DNA from: Clostridium cellulovorans 743B
GTDB taxonomy: Bacteria > Bacillota > Clostridia > Clostridiales > Clostridiaceae
DNA: 64,000 nt
Assembly: GCF_000145275.1 (NCBI RefSeq)
Contig: NC_014393.1
Span: 434,001 to 498,000 of the forward strand
Reading direction: 5' to 3'
Under the pieces are notes generated by a model. That model saw only the letters and a list, made by a program, of their open reading frames with translations, was not told the origin of the DNA and searched no databases. Positions 24,219 to 33,585 of the stretch are shown piece by piece (within the stretch, counting starts at the first letter, position 1; each line of letters starts with the position of its first letter). Position numbers and translations under genes: made by a program.

Positions 24219-27038
24219 ATGCAAGATAAGATAATAGTAAAAGGAGCAAAGGTTCATAACTTAAAAGACGTAAGTGTAACAATACCAAGAGACAAATTTG
24301 TAGTATTTACAGGGCTATCAGGATCAGGTAAATCTTCTTTAGCTTTTGATACTATATATGCTGAAGGACAAAGAAGATATGTTGAGTCGTTGTCTTCTTA
24401 TGCAAGACAGTTCTTAGGACAGATGAACAAGCCGGATGTGGAATATATTGAAGGATTATCACCTGCTATATCAATAGATCAAAAAACAACAGGAAGAAAT
24501 CCTAGATCTACAGTAGGAACGGTAACAGAGATATATGATTTTTTGAGATTGCTTTATGCTAGAGTTGGAATTCCGCATTGTCCTAAATGTGGAAGAGAGA
24601 TAACAAAGCAAACTGTAGATACAATGGTAGATAAAATAATGTCCCTTGAAGAAAGAACAAAAATTCAAGTAATGGCACCAATAATTAGAGGGAAAAAGGG
24701 AGAACATGTTAAGGTTCTTGAAAATATAAAGAAAAATGGTTTTGTAAGAGCACGTATTGACGGTGAACTTTATGAGCTAGAAGATGAAGAGATAAAGCTA
24801 GAGAAAACTAAAAAGCATAATATAGAAGCAGTTATTGATAGATTGGTTATTAAGGAAGGAATCGAGGCAAGACTTACGGAATCAATAGAAACATCTTTAA
24901 AGCTTGCTGAAGGTAGAGTACTTATAGATGTAATTGATGGAGAAGAAATGCTATTTAGTGAACATTTCGCTTGTCCAGAATGCAATATCAGCATTGATGA
25001 GATAGAACCCAGGTTTTTCTCCTTTAACGCACCTTTTGGGAAGTGCGATACTTGTGATGGGCTTGGAACTTTGATGGAGATAGATGAAGATTTAATACTT
25101 CCAAATAAAGAACTGAGTATAATGCAGGGAGCTGTAGCACCTTGGGGAGAAGGTAGGTTAAAAGAAGATTCTTGGGGTTTCTCTGTTCTTACAGCTTTAT
25201 CGAAACGATATGAGTTTGATTTAAATACACCGATAAAGGATTTACCTAGAGAGGTTGTAGAAGCTCTTCTTTATGGAACTAATGGCGAAAAACTTACGAT
25301 TTATTACGCTAATGGCTATAAGGATCAATATAATTATGCCTTTGAGGGTGTAGTAAATGAACTTAGAAGAAGATATATGGAAACTGGATCTGATACAATA
25401 AAGACTGAAATAGAAAACTATATGAGTGACAACCCTTGTCCAAAATGTAAAGGAGCGAGATTGAAGCCTGAGGTTCTAAGTGTAACTATAAATGGTAGGA
25501 ACATTTATGAATTTTGTAATATGCCAATAAGAGAAGAATTGGCTTTTATGCAAGGTTTAGAGTTAACTGAAAAAGAAAAGATTATAAGTAATCAGATATT
25601 AAAAGAAATAAATGAAAGACTAAAATTCCTTATAGATGTAGGTCTAGATTACTTATCATTATCTAGAAGTGCTAGAACTTTATCAGGAGGAGAGTCTCAA
25701 AGAATAAGGCTAGCAACTCAAATAGGTTCAAGTCTTGTTGGTGTTCTTTATATTCTAGATGAACCAAGTATTGGACTTCATCAAAGGGATAATGACAAAC
25801 TTATAGCTACAATGAAGCATCTTAGAGATATTGGTAATACATTAATTGTTGTTGAACATGATGAGGATACCATAAGAGAAGCAGATTTCATAGTAGATAT
25901 AGGACCAAGAGCTGGAGAACACGGTGGAGAAATTGTAATCGCAGGAACCTTAGATGAAGTTAAAGATTGCAAGGAATCTATAACAGGTCAATATTTAAAT
26001 GGAGAAAAAAGAATTGAAGTTCCAGCAGAAAGACGTAAAGGTAACGGTAACAGCATAGTGGTTACTGGTGGCAGAGAAAATAATCTAAAAAATGTCACTG
26101 CAGAATTTAAACTTGGAATGTTTACTGCTGTAACTGGAGTTTCAGGTTCAGGAAAGAGTACTTTAGTAAATGAAATCCTTTATAAAGGAATAAATAAGCA
26201 ATTAAATAGAGCCAAAATAAACCCAGGACAACATAAAGATATAAAGGGTATAGAGAATATAGATAAAATAATAAATATAGACCAGAGCCCTATTGGAAGA
26301 ACTCCTAGATCAAATCCTGCTACATATACTGGAATGTTTGATCTTATAAGAGAACTTTATGCATCAACCAATGAAGCTAAGATGAGAGGCTATAAGCAAG
26401 GACGATTTAGCTTTAATGTAAAAGGGGGAAGATGCGAGGCTTGCAAAGGTGATGGTATAATAAAGATTGAAATGCAGTTTTTATCAGATGTGTATGTGCC
26501 TTGTGAGGTTTGTAAGGGCAAAAGATATAATAGAGAAACCTTAGAAGTAAAATATAAGGGTAAAAATATTGATGATGTTTTAAATATGACAGTTGAAGAA
26601 GCCTTAGAATTTTTTGAAAACCACCAAAGAATCAAAACCAAGCTTGAAACTTTGATGGATGTAGGGCTTGGATATGTAAGACTTGGTCAACCTTCAACAC
26701 AGTTATCTGGTGGAGAAGCTCAAAGGATAAAATTAGCTTATGAATTATCTAGAAGAAGTACAGGCAAGACGTTATATATACTAGATGAGCCGACAACAGG
26801 TCTTCATACTGCAGATGTTAAAAAACTGATCAGTATTCTTCAAAGACTCGTAGATGGTGGAAATACTGTTATAGTTATCGAACATAATTTAGATGTAATT
26901 AAATGTGTAGATAATATAATTGACTTAGGACCAGAAGGTGGAGTCAGAGGTGGAACAATCCTTTGCACTGGAACTCCAGAAGAAGTTGCAGAAAATAAGG
27001 GGTCCTATACTGGTCATTATTTAAAGAGAATGTTATAA
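24219..27038 (+). CDS. uvrA: Excinuclease ABC subunit A
   Basis: 939 residues, the dimeric ABC-type ATPase that scans DNA for lesions and delivers UvrB. The first nucleotide-binding site has GLSGSGKSS (about residues 30-38) and the second GVSGSGKST (about 639-647). The matching ABC signatures are LSGGESQRIRLA and LSGGEAQRIKLA. Zinc modules are visible as CPKCG near residue 120, CPECN and CDTC near 250-280, and CEAC..CEVC near 740-765. ATG 24219 has ATAGGAG upstream. It shares transcription with uvrB and ends at a clear terminator. Confidence 0.99.
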   Translation: MQDKIIVKGAKVHNLKDVSVTIPRDKFVVFTGLSGSGKSSLAFDTIYAEGQRRYVESLSSYARQFLGQMNKPDVEYIEGLSPAISIDQKTTGRNPRSTVGTVTEIYDFLRLLYARVGIPHCPKCGREITKQTVDTMVDKIMSLEERTKIQVMAPIIRGKKGEHVKVLENIKKNGFVRARIDGELYELEDEEIKLEKTKKHNIEAVIDRLVIKEGIEARLTESIETSLKLAEGRVLIDVIDGEEMLFSEHFACPECNISIDEIEPRFFSFNAPFGKCDTCDGLGTLMEIDEDLILPNKELSIMQGAVAPWGEGRLKEDSWGFSVLTALSKRYEFDLNTPIKDLPREVVEALLYGTNGEKLTIYYANGYKDQYNYAFEGVVNELRRRYMETGSDTIKTEIENYMSDNPCPKCKGARLKPEVLSVTINGRNIYEFCNMPIREELAFMQGLELTEKEKIISNQILKEINERLKFLIDVGLDYLSLSRSARTLSGGESQRIRLATQIGSSLVGVLYILDEPSIGLHQRDNDKLIATMKHLRDIGNTLIVVEHDEDTIREADFIVDIGPRAGEHGGEIVIAGTLDEVKDCKESITGQYLNGEKRIEVPAERRKGNGNSIVVTGGRENNLKNVTAEFKLGMFTAVTGVSGSGKSTLVNEILYKGINKQLNRAKINPGQHKDIKGIENIDKIINIDQSPIGRTPRSNPATYTGMFDLIRELYASTNEAKMRGYKQGRFSFNVKGGRCEACKGDGIIKIEMQFLSDVYVPCEVCKGKRYNRETLEVKYKGKNIDDVLNMTVEEALEFFENHQRIKTKLETLMDVGLGYVRLGQPSTQLSGGEAQRIKLAYELSRRSTGKTLYILDEPTTGLHTADVKKLISILQRLVDGGNTVIVIEHNLDVIKCVDNIIDLGPEGGVRGGTILCTGTPEEVAENKGSYTGHYLKRML

Positions 27039-27062
27039 ATATAAAAATATAAATTACAATGC

Positions 27063-27092
27063 ACACCTAGAACTTAGTTTCTAGGTGTTTTT
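27063..27092 (+). terminator. Terminator of uvrBA
   Basis: ACACCTAGAA (27063-27072) pairs perfectly with TTCTAGGTGT (27079-27088), followed by a T run. Confidence 0.92.
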
Positions 27093-27261
27093 CTGTGGTA
27101 ATGAAAATACATTAAAGGTTTATGAAGTTATTAAAAATAATATAACCTATAAGCTTTTTTAGAAAAGTATGTATAGATTTATGTATAGATTAAGGTTTAA
27201 TAAATCCCAAAGAACATGAAGGAGTTAATTAGTATTCAAATAGTAGTTATGTACTCTGATT

Positions 27262-27406
27262 AAAAACCTACATTACTTTTATCAACTGGGTGCAGGCTAA
27301 ATGTAAAAATATTGTTGAAACTTGTGTACATAATACGACAAAATGGATAATTGTGATAATTGAAAGAGAGAAAAATTGAGAATTAAAATAAATGAAGTAG
27401 GTTTTT
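27262..27406 (+). other. Possible structured leader or RNA element: distant inverted repeat in a 450-nt gap
   Basis: AAAAACCTAC (27262-27271) and GTAGGTTTTT (27397-27406) are perfect complements 125 nt apart; the second arm ends in a T stretch. The gap 27093-27539 has no supported open frame. The sequence between the arms contains CAACTGGGTGCAGG, the only G-rich patch. No riboswitch class that I know fits. Confidence 0.35.
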
Positions 27407-27447
27407 AAAAGAAATTCCCTGTAAAATAGTATCTTACCTTATAACTG

Positions 27448-27456
27448 TGGTATAAT
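27448..27456 (+). promoter_or_regulatory. Extended -10 promoter upstream of the modular secreted protein
   Basis: TGGTATAAT (27448-27456) is an extended -10; the -35 region is weak. The predicted transcript starts about 75 nt before the ATG at 27540. Confidence 0.5.
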
Positions 27457-27539
27457 ATATGATAAAAAGTGGCAGTAAACGACATGCGATTGGTTTCTAT
27501 TATAATAGTGGAAATAAGATAAGGAGAGTGATGAGATAG

Positions 27540-29609
27540 ATGAAAATTAAGATTTTAAGTAAGAAAGTTAAGATGTTCTTAGGGCTTATTGTGTTGGTCA
27601 TGTTAATAAATATAAATGCCAATGCTATTACTTTTAACTATGATATAAAGAATAAAGTAATAGAAATTGAAAGTGATAATGGTTTAAATATTAAATATAA
27701 ATATGATCAAGATAATAGAATAAAAGAAATTAGTTATGGTGATTTTAAGATTAAATATAAGTATGACCAATATGGTAGATTATCAGAAATTAGATATGAT
27801 GATGGTTCAAGAATTATATATGAATATGATAAATATGGACGACTTATAGGAACTAGAATAATACCAGGGCACGTTACATTAGTTGGCATATCAGTAGAGA
27901 AACAAGTTTATGATATGGATATTAATAAAACTACTAATATAAAAGTTATAGGAAAATATTCTAACGGTTCATCTAGAGATATTACAAATTATTCTACATT
28001 TATTGTAGCAAATAATAATATTGTTACAATACAAAATGTAGGAATTATAACTGCAAAAGCATATGGAGAGACGGATCTAAAGATAAGTTACCTTGATAAA
28101 ACATGCACAGTAAAGATAAATGTTATTAACAGAGGTACACCTAGAAAGCCTAATGCACCTACAGGGTTAATAGCTGAGAAGGTTACACAAAATACTGTAA
28201 ATTTAAAATGGAATCCAGCTGCGGATAGCTTAGGCGTGGCAGGATATGATATTTATTCTGGAAGTAACTTAGTAGGAAGTACTAATGGTACAAGCTTTTC
28301 AATCAATGGATTAGAAAATAATAAAGAATATACTTTCAAAGTTAGAATAAAAGATGTAAATGGGAACCTATCAGATTTTAGTGAAGAAATAAGTGTTAAA
28401 ACTCTTAATGTTGTTACACTTTTAGATATATCAGTAGAAAAAGAAGTCTATGATATGGACATTAATGAAACTATGAATATCAAAGTTACAGGAAAATATT
28501 CTGATGGTTCATCTAAAGATATTACAAATGATGCAATATTTACTACAACAAATGAAAATATTATTACAGTACCAAATCAAGGAACTATAGTTACAAAAAC
28601 CTATGGAGAGACTGATTTAAAGATAAGTTACCTTGATAAGACATATATAGTAAAAATAAATGTTACAGATACAACTGAACCTAGCGAACCTGAAGCACTA
28701 GTAGCTGAAGATATTACACAAACAACTGTGAACTTAAAGTGGGCTCCATCTACAGATAATGCAGGTTTGGCAGGATATGATATTTATTTAGGAAATAATT
28801 TAGTAGGAAGCACAGATAATATAAGTTTTTTAGTTAATGGATTGGAACCTGATAAAGAATATACTTTCAAAGTTTTAGCAAAGGACGTAAATGGAAACTT
28901 ATCAGATTTTAGTGAAGAAATAAGTGTTAAAACTCTTAGTGTTGTTACACTTTTAGATATATCAGTAGAAAAAGAAGTATATGATATGGACATTAATGAA
29001 ACTATGAATATCAAAGTTACAGGAAAATATTCTGATGGTTCATCTAAAGATATTACAAATGATGCAATATTTACTACAACAAATGAAAATATTATTGCAG
29101 TACCAAATCAAGGAACTATAGTTACAAAAAACTATGGAGAGACAGCTTTAAATATAGGATACCTTGATAAAACATATACAGTAAAAATAAGGGTTGTTGA
29201 TAAAATTATTCCTAGTTCACCTAATAATTTAGTAGCTGAAAGCATAACTGAAAAAACAGTGAATTTAAGGTGGAGTCCACCTATAGATAATGTAGATGTG
29301 GTAGGATATGATATTTACTTAGGGAGCGATATAATAGGAAGTGCAGATAGCACAAGTTTTATAGTAAAAGGCTTAGAATCTAATAAAGAGTATATATTTA
29401 AAGTTAGAGCAAGAGATGTAAATGGAAATTTATCCGAATTAAGTGAGGAAATAAAAGTTAAGACTCTTATTGATTTTACTCTTGCTGATTTATCAAAGAG
29501 ATATAATATGAGTAAGAACCAGCCTGAATGGGAAGAAAAATATGATTTAAATAACGATGGAATAATAGATATCTATGATATAGCTATACTTTGTAGGACC
29601 TTAGGGTAA
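27540..29609 (+). CDS. Secreted modular protein: YD/RHS-like repeats, three Big2-FN3 units and a dockerin-like C-terminus
   Basis: 689 residues, exported by an N-terminal signal peptide (hydrophobic LGLIVLVMLININANA, cleavage near residue 29). Residues about 45-105 contain short YD-type repeats (YKYDQDNRI, YKYDQYGRL, YEYDKYGRL). Three units of a Big2-like domain (ISVEKEVYDMDIN...) plus an FN3 domain (NLKWxPxxDxxxxAGYDIY) follow with a period of 177-180 residues. The end carries one EF-hand-like dockerin half, DLNNDGIIDIYDIAILCRTL, preceded by ADLSKRYNM. Such single dockerin-like tails occur in clostridial surface proteins. No enzyme domain is visible, so an adhesion or scaffolding role is inferred. 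The best ribosome site AAGGAG lies about 12 nt before the ATG. Confidence 0.85.
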   Translation: MKIKILSKKVKMFLGLIVLVMLININANAITFNYDIKNKVIEIESDNGLNIKYKYDQDNRIKEISYGDFKIKYKYDQYGRLSEIRYDDGSRIIYEYDKYGRLIGTRIIPGHVTLVGISVEKQVYDMDINKTTNIKVIGKYSNGSSRDITNYSTFIVANNNIVTIQNVGIITAKAYGETDLKISYLDKTCTVKINVINRGTPRKPNAPTGLIAEKVTQNTVNLKWNPAADSLGVAGYDIYSGSNLVGSTNGTSFSINGLENNKEYTFKVRIKDVNGNLSDFSEEISVKTLNVVTLLDISVEKEVYDMDINETMNIKVTGKYSDGSSKDITNDAIFTTTNENIITVPNQGTIVTKTYGETDLKISYLDKTYIVKINVTDTTEPSEPEALVAEDITQTTVNLKWAPSTDNAGLAGYDIYLGNNLVGSTDNISFLVNGLEPDKEYTFKVLAKDVNGNLSDFSEEISVKTLSVVTLLDISVEKEVYDMDINETMNIKVTGKYSDGSSKDITNDAIFTTTNENIIAVPNQGTIVTKNYGETALNIGYLDKTYTVKIRVVDKIIPSSPNNLVAESITEKTVNLRWSPPIDNVDVVGYDIYLGSDIIGSADSTSFIVKGLESNKEYIFKVRARDVNGNLSELSEEIKVKTLIDFTLADLSKRYNMSKNQPEWEEKYDLNNDGIIDIYDIAILCRTLG
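28369..28612 (+). repeat. Near-identical direct repeat, copy 1 (copy 2 at 28900-29143)
   Basis: This 244-nt stretch differs from the one 531 nt downstream at only four positions by my reading, while the flanking FN3 parts differ much more. It covers the end of one FN3 domain and most of the next Big2 domain. Confidence 0.9.
28900..29143 (+). repeat. Near-identical direct repeat, copy 2
   Basis: Second copy of the 244-nt repeat at 28369-28612, offset 531 nt (177 codons), so recombination between copies would keep the reading frame. Confidence 0.9.
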
Positions 29610-29661
29610 GTCTATTTCATAGATTCTTAAAAAAGGTTAAGAGTAATTTGTGTATTAATTA

Positions 29662-29702
29662 AGGAGATTTGCCAAGGAATTGGGTGGCGAATCTCCTGTT
29701 TT
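29662..29702 (+). terminator. Terminator of the modular protein gene
   Basis: AGGAGATTTGCCA (29662-29674) pairs with TGGCGAATCTCCT (29685-29697) with one mismatch, then GTTTTA. Confidence 0.8.
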
Positions 29703-29818
29703 AATGTCTAAAGCTAAAATTAAATTTTAAAAAATTTTAAATTTTAATAAAAATATAGATAACATTTTTACATTTCTGATTTATAATTAAAAGTGTACAA
29801 ATGAGGAGTGTGAAAAAC

Positions 29819-30586
29819 ATGCAAACCATGAAACGAAAAATATATACTCTTATGTTAGTAGTAATTCCAATTGTAGCCTTTGTTGTAAATGGACAAAATA
29901 ATAAAATAATAGCCACAATGAATGATGTTAAAATAGATGAGACATTAGCTGATAACAATCAAATTGCAAGTGTAAAAGAAGTAAATGAAGAAAATTTTTC
30001 TTTGAGTGAACAAGAAATCAAAAATCCTATAAATTATCCTTCGAATCTATTTTTGGTAAATAGAAGTAATGTCTTAAATGAAAGTTATATATCACAATCT
30101 ATGAAGATCACAAATGTGGAGTTTGTTACATATGCTGAACCAAGTGTGAGATATATGGATAGTATAGCTGCTGATGCATTAGAATATATGTTTAATGTAG
30201 CAAAGACAAATGGAATAACTCTTCTTGCGGTATCTGGTTATAGGGATTACTCTTATCAGCAAGTTCTTTATAATAACGAGGATCCAGATAATAACAAGTA
30301 TGTAGCACCACCAGGGACCAGTGAGCATCAAACAGGACTAGCTGTAGATATATTATCTAATGAATACTCAAATTTAGATGAAGGCTTTGATCAAACTCAA
30401 ACTTTTAAATGGTTAGAAAGTAATTGCTACAAATATGGATTTATTATTAGATATCCTAGAGGAAAAGAAGCCATTACAGGTTACAATTATGAGCCTTGGC
30501 ATATAAGATATGTAGGGGTAAAGGAAGCAACTGAAATTTCAGAAAGACATATAACATTAGAAGAGTATTTGAACAGAGTAGGATAA
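29819..30586 (+). CDS. D-alanyl-D-alanine carboxypeptidase, VanY/M15B family
   Basis: 255 residues; an N-terminal hydrophobic segment (IYTLMLVVIPIVAFVV) exports or anchors it outside the membrane. The M15B zinc motifs are clear: SEHQTGLAVD (SxHxxGxAxD) and EPWHIRYVG, preceded by GYRDYSYQQVLY. It should remove the terminal D-Ala from peptidoglycan stem peptides, or act as an L-Ala-D-Glu type endopeptidase. ATG 29819 has GAGGAG (29803-29808) about ten bases upstream; the in-frame ATG 29801 lies before that site. The gene is monocistronic with a strong terminator. No van resistance genes are nearby, so it is probably a wall-remodelling enzyme. Confidence 0.92.
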   Translation: MQTMKRKIYTLMLVVIPIVAFVVNGQNNKIIATMNDVKIDETLADNNQIASVKEVNEENFSLSEQEIKNPINYPSNLFLVNRSNVLNESYISQSMKITNVEFVTYAEPSVRYMDSIAADALEYMFNVAKTNGITLLAVSGYRDYSYQQVLYNNEDPDNNKYVAPPGTSEHQTGLAVDILSNEYSNLDEGFDQTQTFKWLESNCYKYGFIIRYPRGKEAITGYNYEPWHIRYVGVKEATEISERHITLEEYLNRVG

Positions 30587-30620
30587 TAAATAAATTTTTT
30601 AGAAATATAGAATTTATTTA

Positions 30621-30676
30621 ACAAAAAGAAGCTCAATTATGGGAAATGTACAACCATAATTGAGCTTCTTTTTGTT
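30621..30676. terminator. Very strong, possibly bidirectional terminator
   Basis: A perfect stem of about 22 bp runs from ACAAAAAGAAGCTC (from 30621) to its complement ending GAGCTTCTTTTTGT (to 30675), loop about 11 nt, with T and A runs at its ends. The rest of 30587-30770 has no gene. Confidence 0.93.
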
Positions 30677-30770
30677 ATAAACATTATATGAAAAATGAGG
30701 ATAAATAGTAATTAATATTTAAAAAATCAAATTTAATCCTATAATCATACAAAATTTATCGGAAAACTGA

Positions 30771-30798
30771 TTGACACCACGATGAAACGTGTTATAAT
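30771..30798 (+). promoter_or_regulatory. Promoter of the ABC transporter-cooS cluster, with an operator-like repeat in the spacer
   Basis: Perfect TTGACA (30771-30776), 16-nt spacer, perfect TATAAT (30793-30798). The spacer holds the inverted repeat CACG-ATGAAA-CGTG at about 30778-30791, positioned where a bound repressor would exclude RNA polymerase. The leader of about 100 nt to the first ATG shows no riboswitch that I recognise. Confidence 0.8.
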
Positions 30799-30903
30799 TT
30801 AAAACATAGTAATCTTATACGAAATATGAAAAATATTACTAACAGAAGGAAAATCAAAAAAGAAGTTAGGAACAATTCAAAAAAGTGAAACTGGAGGGGC
30901 AAA

Positions 30904-31839
30904 ATGAAAAATTTTAAAAGAAGCATATCATTAATTATTATTACTATGTTAGTTTTGTCAATTGTTGGATGTGGCAAAGAGAAGAAATCTGAAACCAGTG
31001 TAAAGATTGGATATTTGCCAATAACTCATGCAATACCTTTATATATTGAAAATGAAGTTGCAAAGGGGGATATTGAACTTGTAAAGTTTGGTTCTTGGGC
31101 AGAACTTATGGATGCTCTTAATTCAGGTAAAATTGATGGGGCATCAGTTTTAATTGAACTTGCTATGAAGGCTAAAGCACAAGGGGTTGATTTAAAAGCA
31201 GTAGCATTGGGTCATACGGATGGTAATGCAGTAGTTGTTTCTGATGAAATAAACACTGCTAAAGATATAAAAGGAAAAAACTTTGCTATTCCTAACAAGG
31301 TATCCACCCATAATATCTTATTATATGAAATGCTTAAAAAGGAAAATATCAAAATTAATGAAGTAAATATAGTTGAGTTACCACCTTCAGAAATGGCAGT
31401 GGCGCTTCAAGAAAAAAGGATTGACGGTTATTGTGTAGCTGAACCATTTGGAGCAAAGTCTGTTGTTAACGGAAATGGAAAAGTTTTAAAACAATCTTCT
31501 GAAATACTTAAAAATTCTATCTGTTGTTCTTTGGTTTTACGAGGTGATTTTATAGAGAAAAATAAAGCAAAGGCTTCAGAGGTTGTAAGTAAATATGTAG
31601 AAGCTTCAAAATATATTGAAGAGAATGAAGTAGATACAAGAAGCAAGGCAAAGGAATTTTTGAGTGTAAAAGAAGATGTATTAGATGTATCTCTTCAATG
31701 GATATCATTTAAGAAATTAAAGATAGAAGAAGCAGACTATAATTCAATTGTTGGATACATAAAGGAAATGAATCTTTTTGACAACCCACCTACCTATGAA
31801 GAGTTTATAGATAATTCGTTGTTAGAAGAGGTAAAGTGA
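30904..31839 (+). CDS. ABC transporter substrate-binding lipoprotein, NrtA/CmpA/SsuA-like
   Basis: 311 residues. The signal peptide ends in a lipobox (SIVGC, acylated Cys23), so the protein is tethered to the outer face of the membrane. It belongs to the NMT1/SsuA/NrtA superfamily: IGYLPITHAIPLYI at the start of the mature part, then FGSWAELMDALNSGKIDGA, a pattern close to nitrate and bicarbonate binding proteins (NrtA/CmpA), and EPFGAKSV later. The true ligand cannot be read from sequence; a small oxyanion such as bicarbonate, nitrate or a sulfonate is typical. ATG 30904 follows GGAGGGG. Permease, ATPase and cooS follow on the same strand. Confidence 0.88.
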   Translation: MKNFKRSISLIIITMLVLSIVGCGKEKKSETSVKIGYLPITHAIPLYIENEVAKGDIELVKFGSWAELMDALNSGKIDGASVLIELAMKAKAQGVDLKAVALGHTDGNAVVVSDEINTAKDIKGKNFAIPNKVSTHNILLYEMLKKENIKINEVNIVELPPSEMAVALQEKRIDGYCVAEPFGAKSVVNGNGKVLKQSSEILKNSICCSLVLRGDFIEKNKAKASEVVSKYVEASKYIEENEVDTRSKAKEFLSVKEDVLDVSLQWISFKKLKIEEADYNSIVGYIKEMNLFDNPPTYEEFIDNSLLEEVK

Positions 31840-31840
31840 T

Positions 31841-32602
31841 ATGAAACATAAAAGAAAGTTATTAAATATAATAATAAGTCTCAGTTTATTATTGATTTTA
31901 TGGCAACTTCTTTCACTATTTGGGGAGGTAGGTAAAACAAGTATTCCTTCACCGTTAGAAGTAGTTAAAGCCATAAAAGATATGATAGAGGATAAAATTT
32001 TATTTAAATATATAGGCATAAGTTTATATAGATTTGCAGTAGGTTATTTTATTGCAGCAATATTTGCTATAGCATTAGGACTAATTTTCGGATGGTACAA
32101 AAAAGCTTGGGATATTATAGATCCTATAGTTCAAGTTTTAAGACCAGTATCACCAATAGCTTGGTTCCCTTTTATAGTTATTATTTTTGGAATAGGAAAC
32201 CTTCCTGCAATAGTCATTATTTTTATAGCTGCATTCTTTCCGATACTTTTATCTACAGTGACAGCAGTAAAAAATATAGAAAAGAGTTATTTAAAGGTTG
32301 CAAGCAACTTTGAGATCAAGGGTTTAAAACTAATGGGAAAAATTGTACTACCTGCTATATTTCCTTATATCGCAAATGCGATGCACATAGCTCTAGGGAG
32401 TGCCTGGGTTTTCTTGGTAGCTGGAGAGATGGTTGGAGCTCAATCGGGCCTTGGATATTTGATAATAGATGCCAGAAATAATCTTAGGTTGGATATGTTG
32501 ATGGCTGGGATTATATTTATAGGATTAATTGGCCTAATATTAGATAAATTAATTGCCCGAGTAGAAAGAAAAATTGGTGTAAAGTGGGGAAGAACTTATT
32601 AA
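31841..32602 (+). CDS. ABC transporter permease (SsuC/NrtB/CmpB-like)
   Basis: 253 residues with about six transmembrane helices and the binding-protein-dependent permease (EAA) motif around AASNFEIKGLKLMGKIVLPAIFP split over residues about 150-172. The start ATG 31841 follows one base after the stop of the binding-protein gene, so the two are translationally coupled. The motif LGSAWVFLVAGEM and GLGYLIIDARN are typical of the taurine/nitrate/bicarbonate permease group. It forms the membrane channel with the ATPase encoded 159 nt downstream. Confidence 0.92.
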   Translation: MKHKRKLLNIIISLSLLLILWQLLSLFGEVGKTSIPSPLEVVKAIKDMIEDKILFKYIGISLYRFAVGYFIAAIFAIALGLIFGWYKKAWDIIDPIVQVLRPVSPIAWFPFIVIIFGIGNLPAIVIIFIAAFFPILLSTVTAVKNIEKSYLKVASNFEIKGLKLMGKIVLPAIFPYIANAMHIALGSAWVFLVAGEMVGAQSGLGYLIIDARNNLRLDMLMAGIIFIGLIGLILDKLIARVERKIGVKWGRTY

Positions 32603-32761
32603 GCTGAGGCATCTTCTTGCAATTAAAAAGTATTACTGAAGTTTAAATTTAAGATTTATGGATAGATGCTCCGCTTGAAAATCTAAATTCATTTTCTCTA
32701 AAGGAGATGAGTTTAGCATAGAAACATTATTGAAGCTTATGTATGAAAGGAAGGTGACGGT

Positions 32762-33532
32762 ATGGGTATAAACATTGAAAATATTTCCAAAACATTCACC
32801 AGAGATAATAAGGATTATAAGGCTTTAGAAAATATTAATTTTGATATAGAAGATGGCGAATTTATATGTCTTTTAGGGCCTAGTGGATGTGGTAAGAGCA
32901 CTCTTTTAAATATCACTGCAGCCTTTGAAAAACCTACAGAAGGAAAAGTTCTGATTGATAGGAGTGAGGTTTTAAAGCCTCAAATAGATAGAGTAACAAT
33001 CTTCCAAGACTATGGACTATTGCCTTGGAGAAGTGTTGAGAAAAATGTACAACTAGGCTTAGAAAACTTAAAAATATCAAAGGAAGAAAAAGCAGAATTA
33101 TCATTAAAGTATATTGAACTTGTAGGACTTGAAAAGTTTAAAAAGCATTACCCATCAGAATTATCAGGTGGTATGAAACAAAGAGTAGCTATAGCTAGAG
33201 CACTTGTTGTAAATCCTAAGGTGTTATTTATGGACGAGCCTTTTGGGGCATTAGATCCTATAACTAGATTAAAACTTCAAGATGATATCACAGATATATG
33301 GAAGAAAGAAAAAATGACTATAATTTTTGTAACTCATGATGTTGAAGAAGCTATCTATTTAGGAAGTAAGATAGTTGTTATGGGACAGAATCCAGGAAGA
33401 GTTAAGAAAATAATAGACAATAAACTTGAAAAACCTGCTAAGAGAAATAGTTTAGAGTTTCAAAATTTAAAGGAAGATATACTTGATTTATTAGATCAAA
33501 ACTCAAATAAGAAAATTGAATACTATATATAA
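32762..33532 (+). CDS. ABC transporter ATP-binding protein (SsuB/NrtD/TauB-like)
   Basis: 256 residues. Walker A GPSGCGKST (about 39-47), Q-loop FQDYGLLPWRSV (the LLPW form typical of the nitrate/taurine/bicarbonate group), signature LSGGMKQRVAIARAL, Walker B VLFMDEPFGALD and switch His in VTHDVEEA. ATG 32762 follows AAGGAAGGTGA. It energises the upstream permease. The 159-nt gap to the permease shows no terminator or promoter that I trust. cooS begins 53 nt after the stop, implying one transcript. Confidence 0.94.
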   Translation: MGINIENISKTFTRDNKDYKALENINFDIEDGEFICLLGPSGCGKSTLLNITAAFEKPTEGKVLIDRSEVLKPQIDRVTIFQDYGLLPWRSVEKNVQLGLENLKISKEEKAELSLKYIELVGLEKFKKHYPSELSGGMKQRVAIARALVVNPKVLFMDEPFGALDPITRLKLQDDITDIWKKEKMTIIFVTHDVEEAIYLGSKIVVMGQNPGRVKKIIDNKLEKPAKRNSLEFQNLKEDILDLLDQNSNKKIEYYI

Positions 33533-33585
33533 AAACGTGAGACTATTTACGAATTTGTTATATACATATAAAAGGGGCGAATATT

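Noticed and set aside
29801..30586. VanY gene as part of a glycopeptide-resistance cluster
   Set aside because: No vanH, vanA-type ligase, vanX or two-component genes are nearby; it is probably an ordinary wall enzyme.
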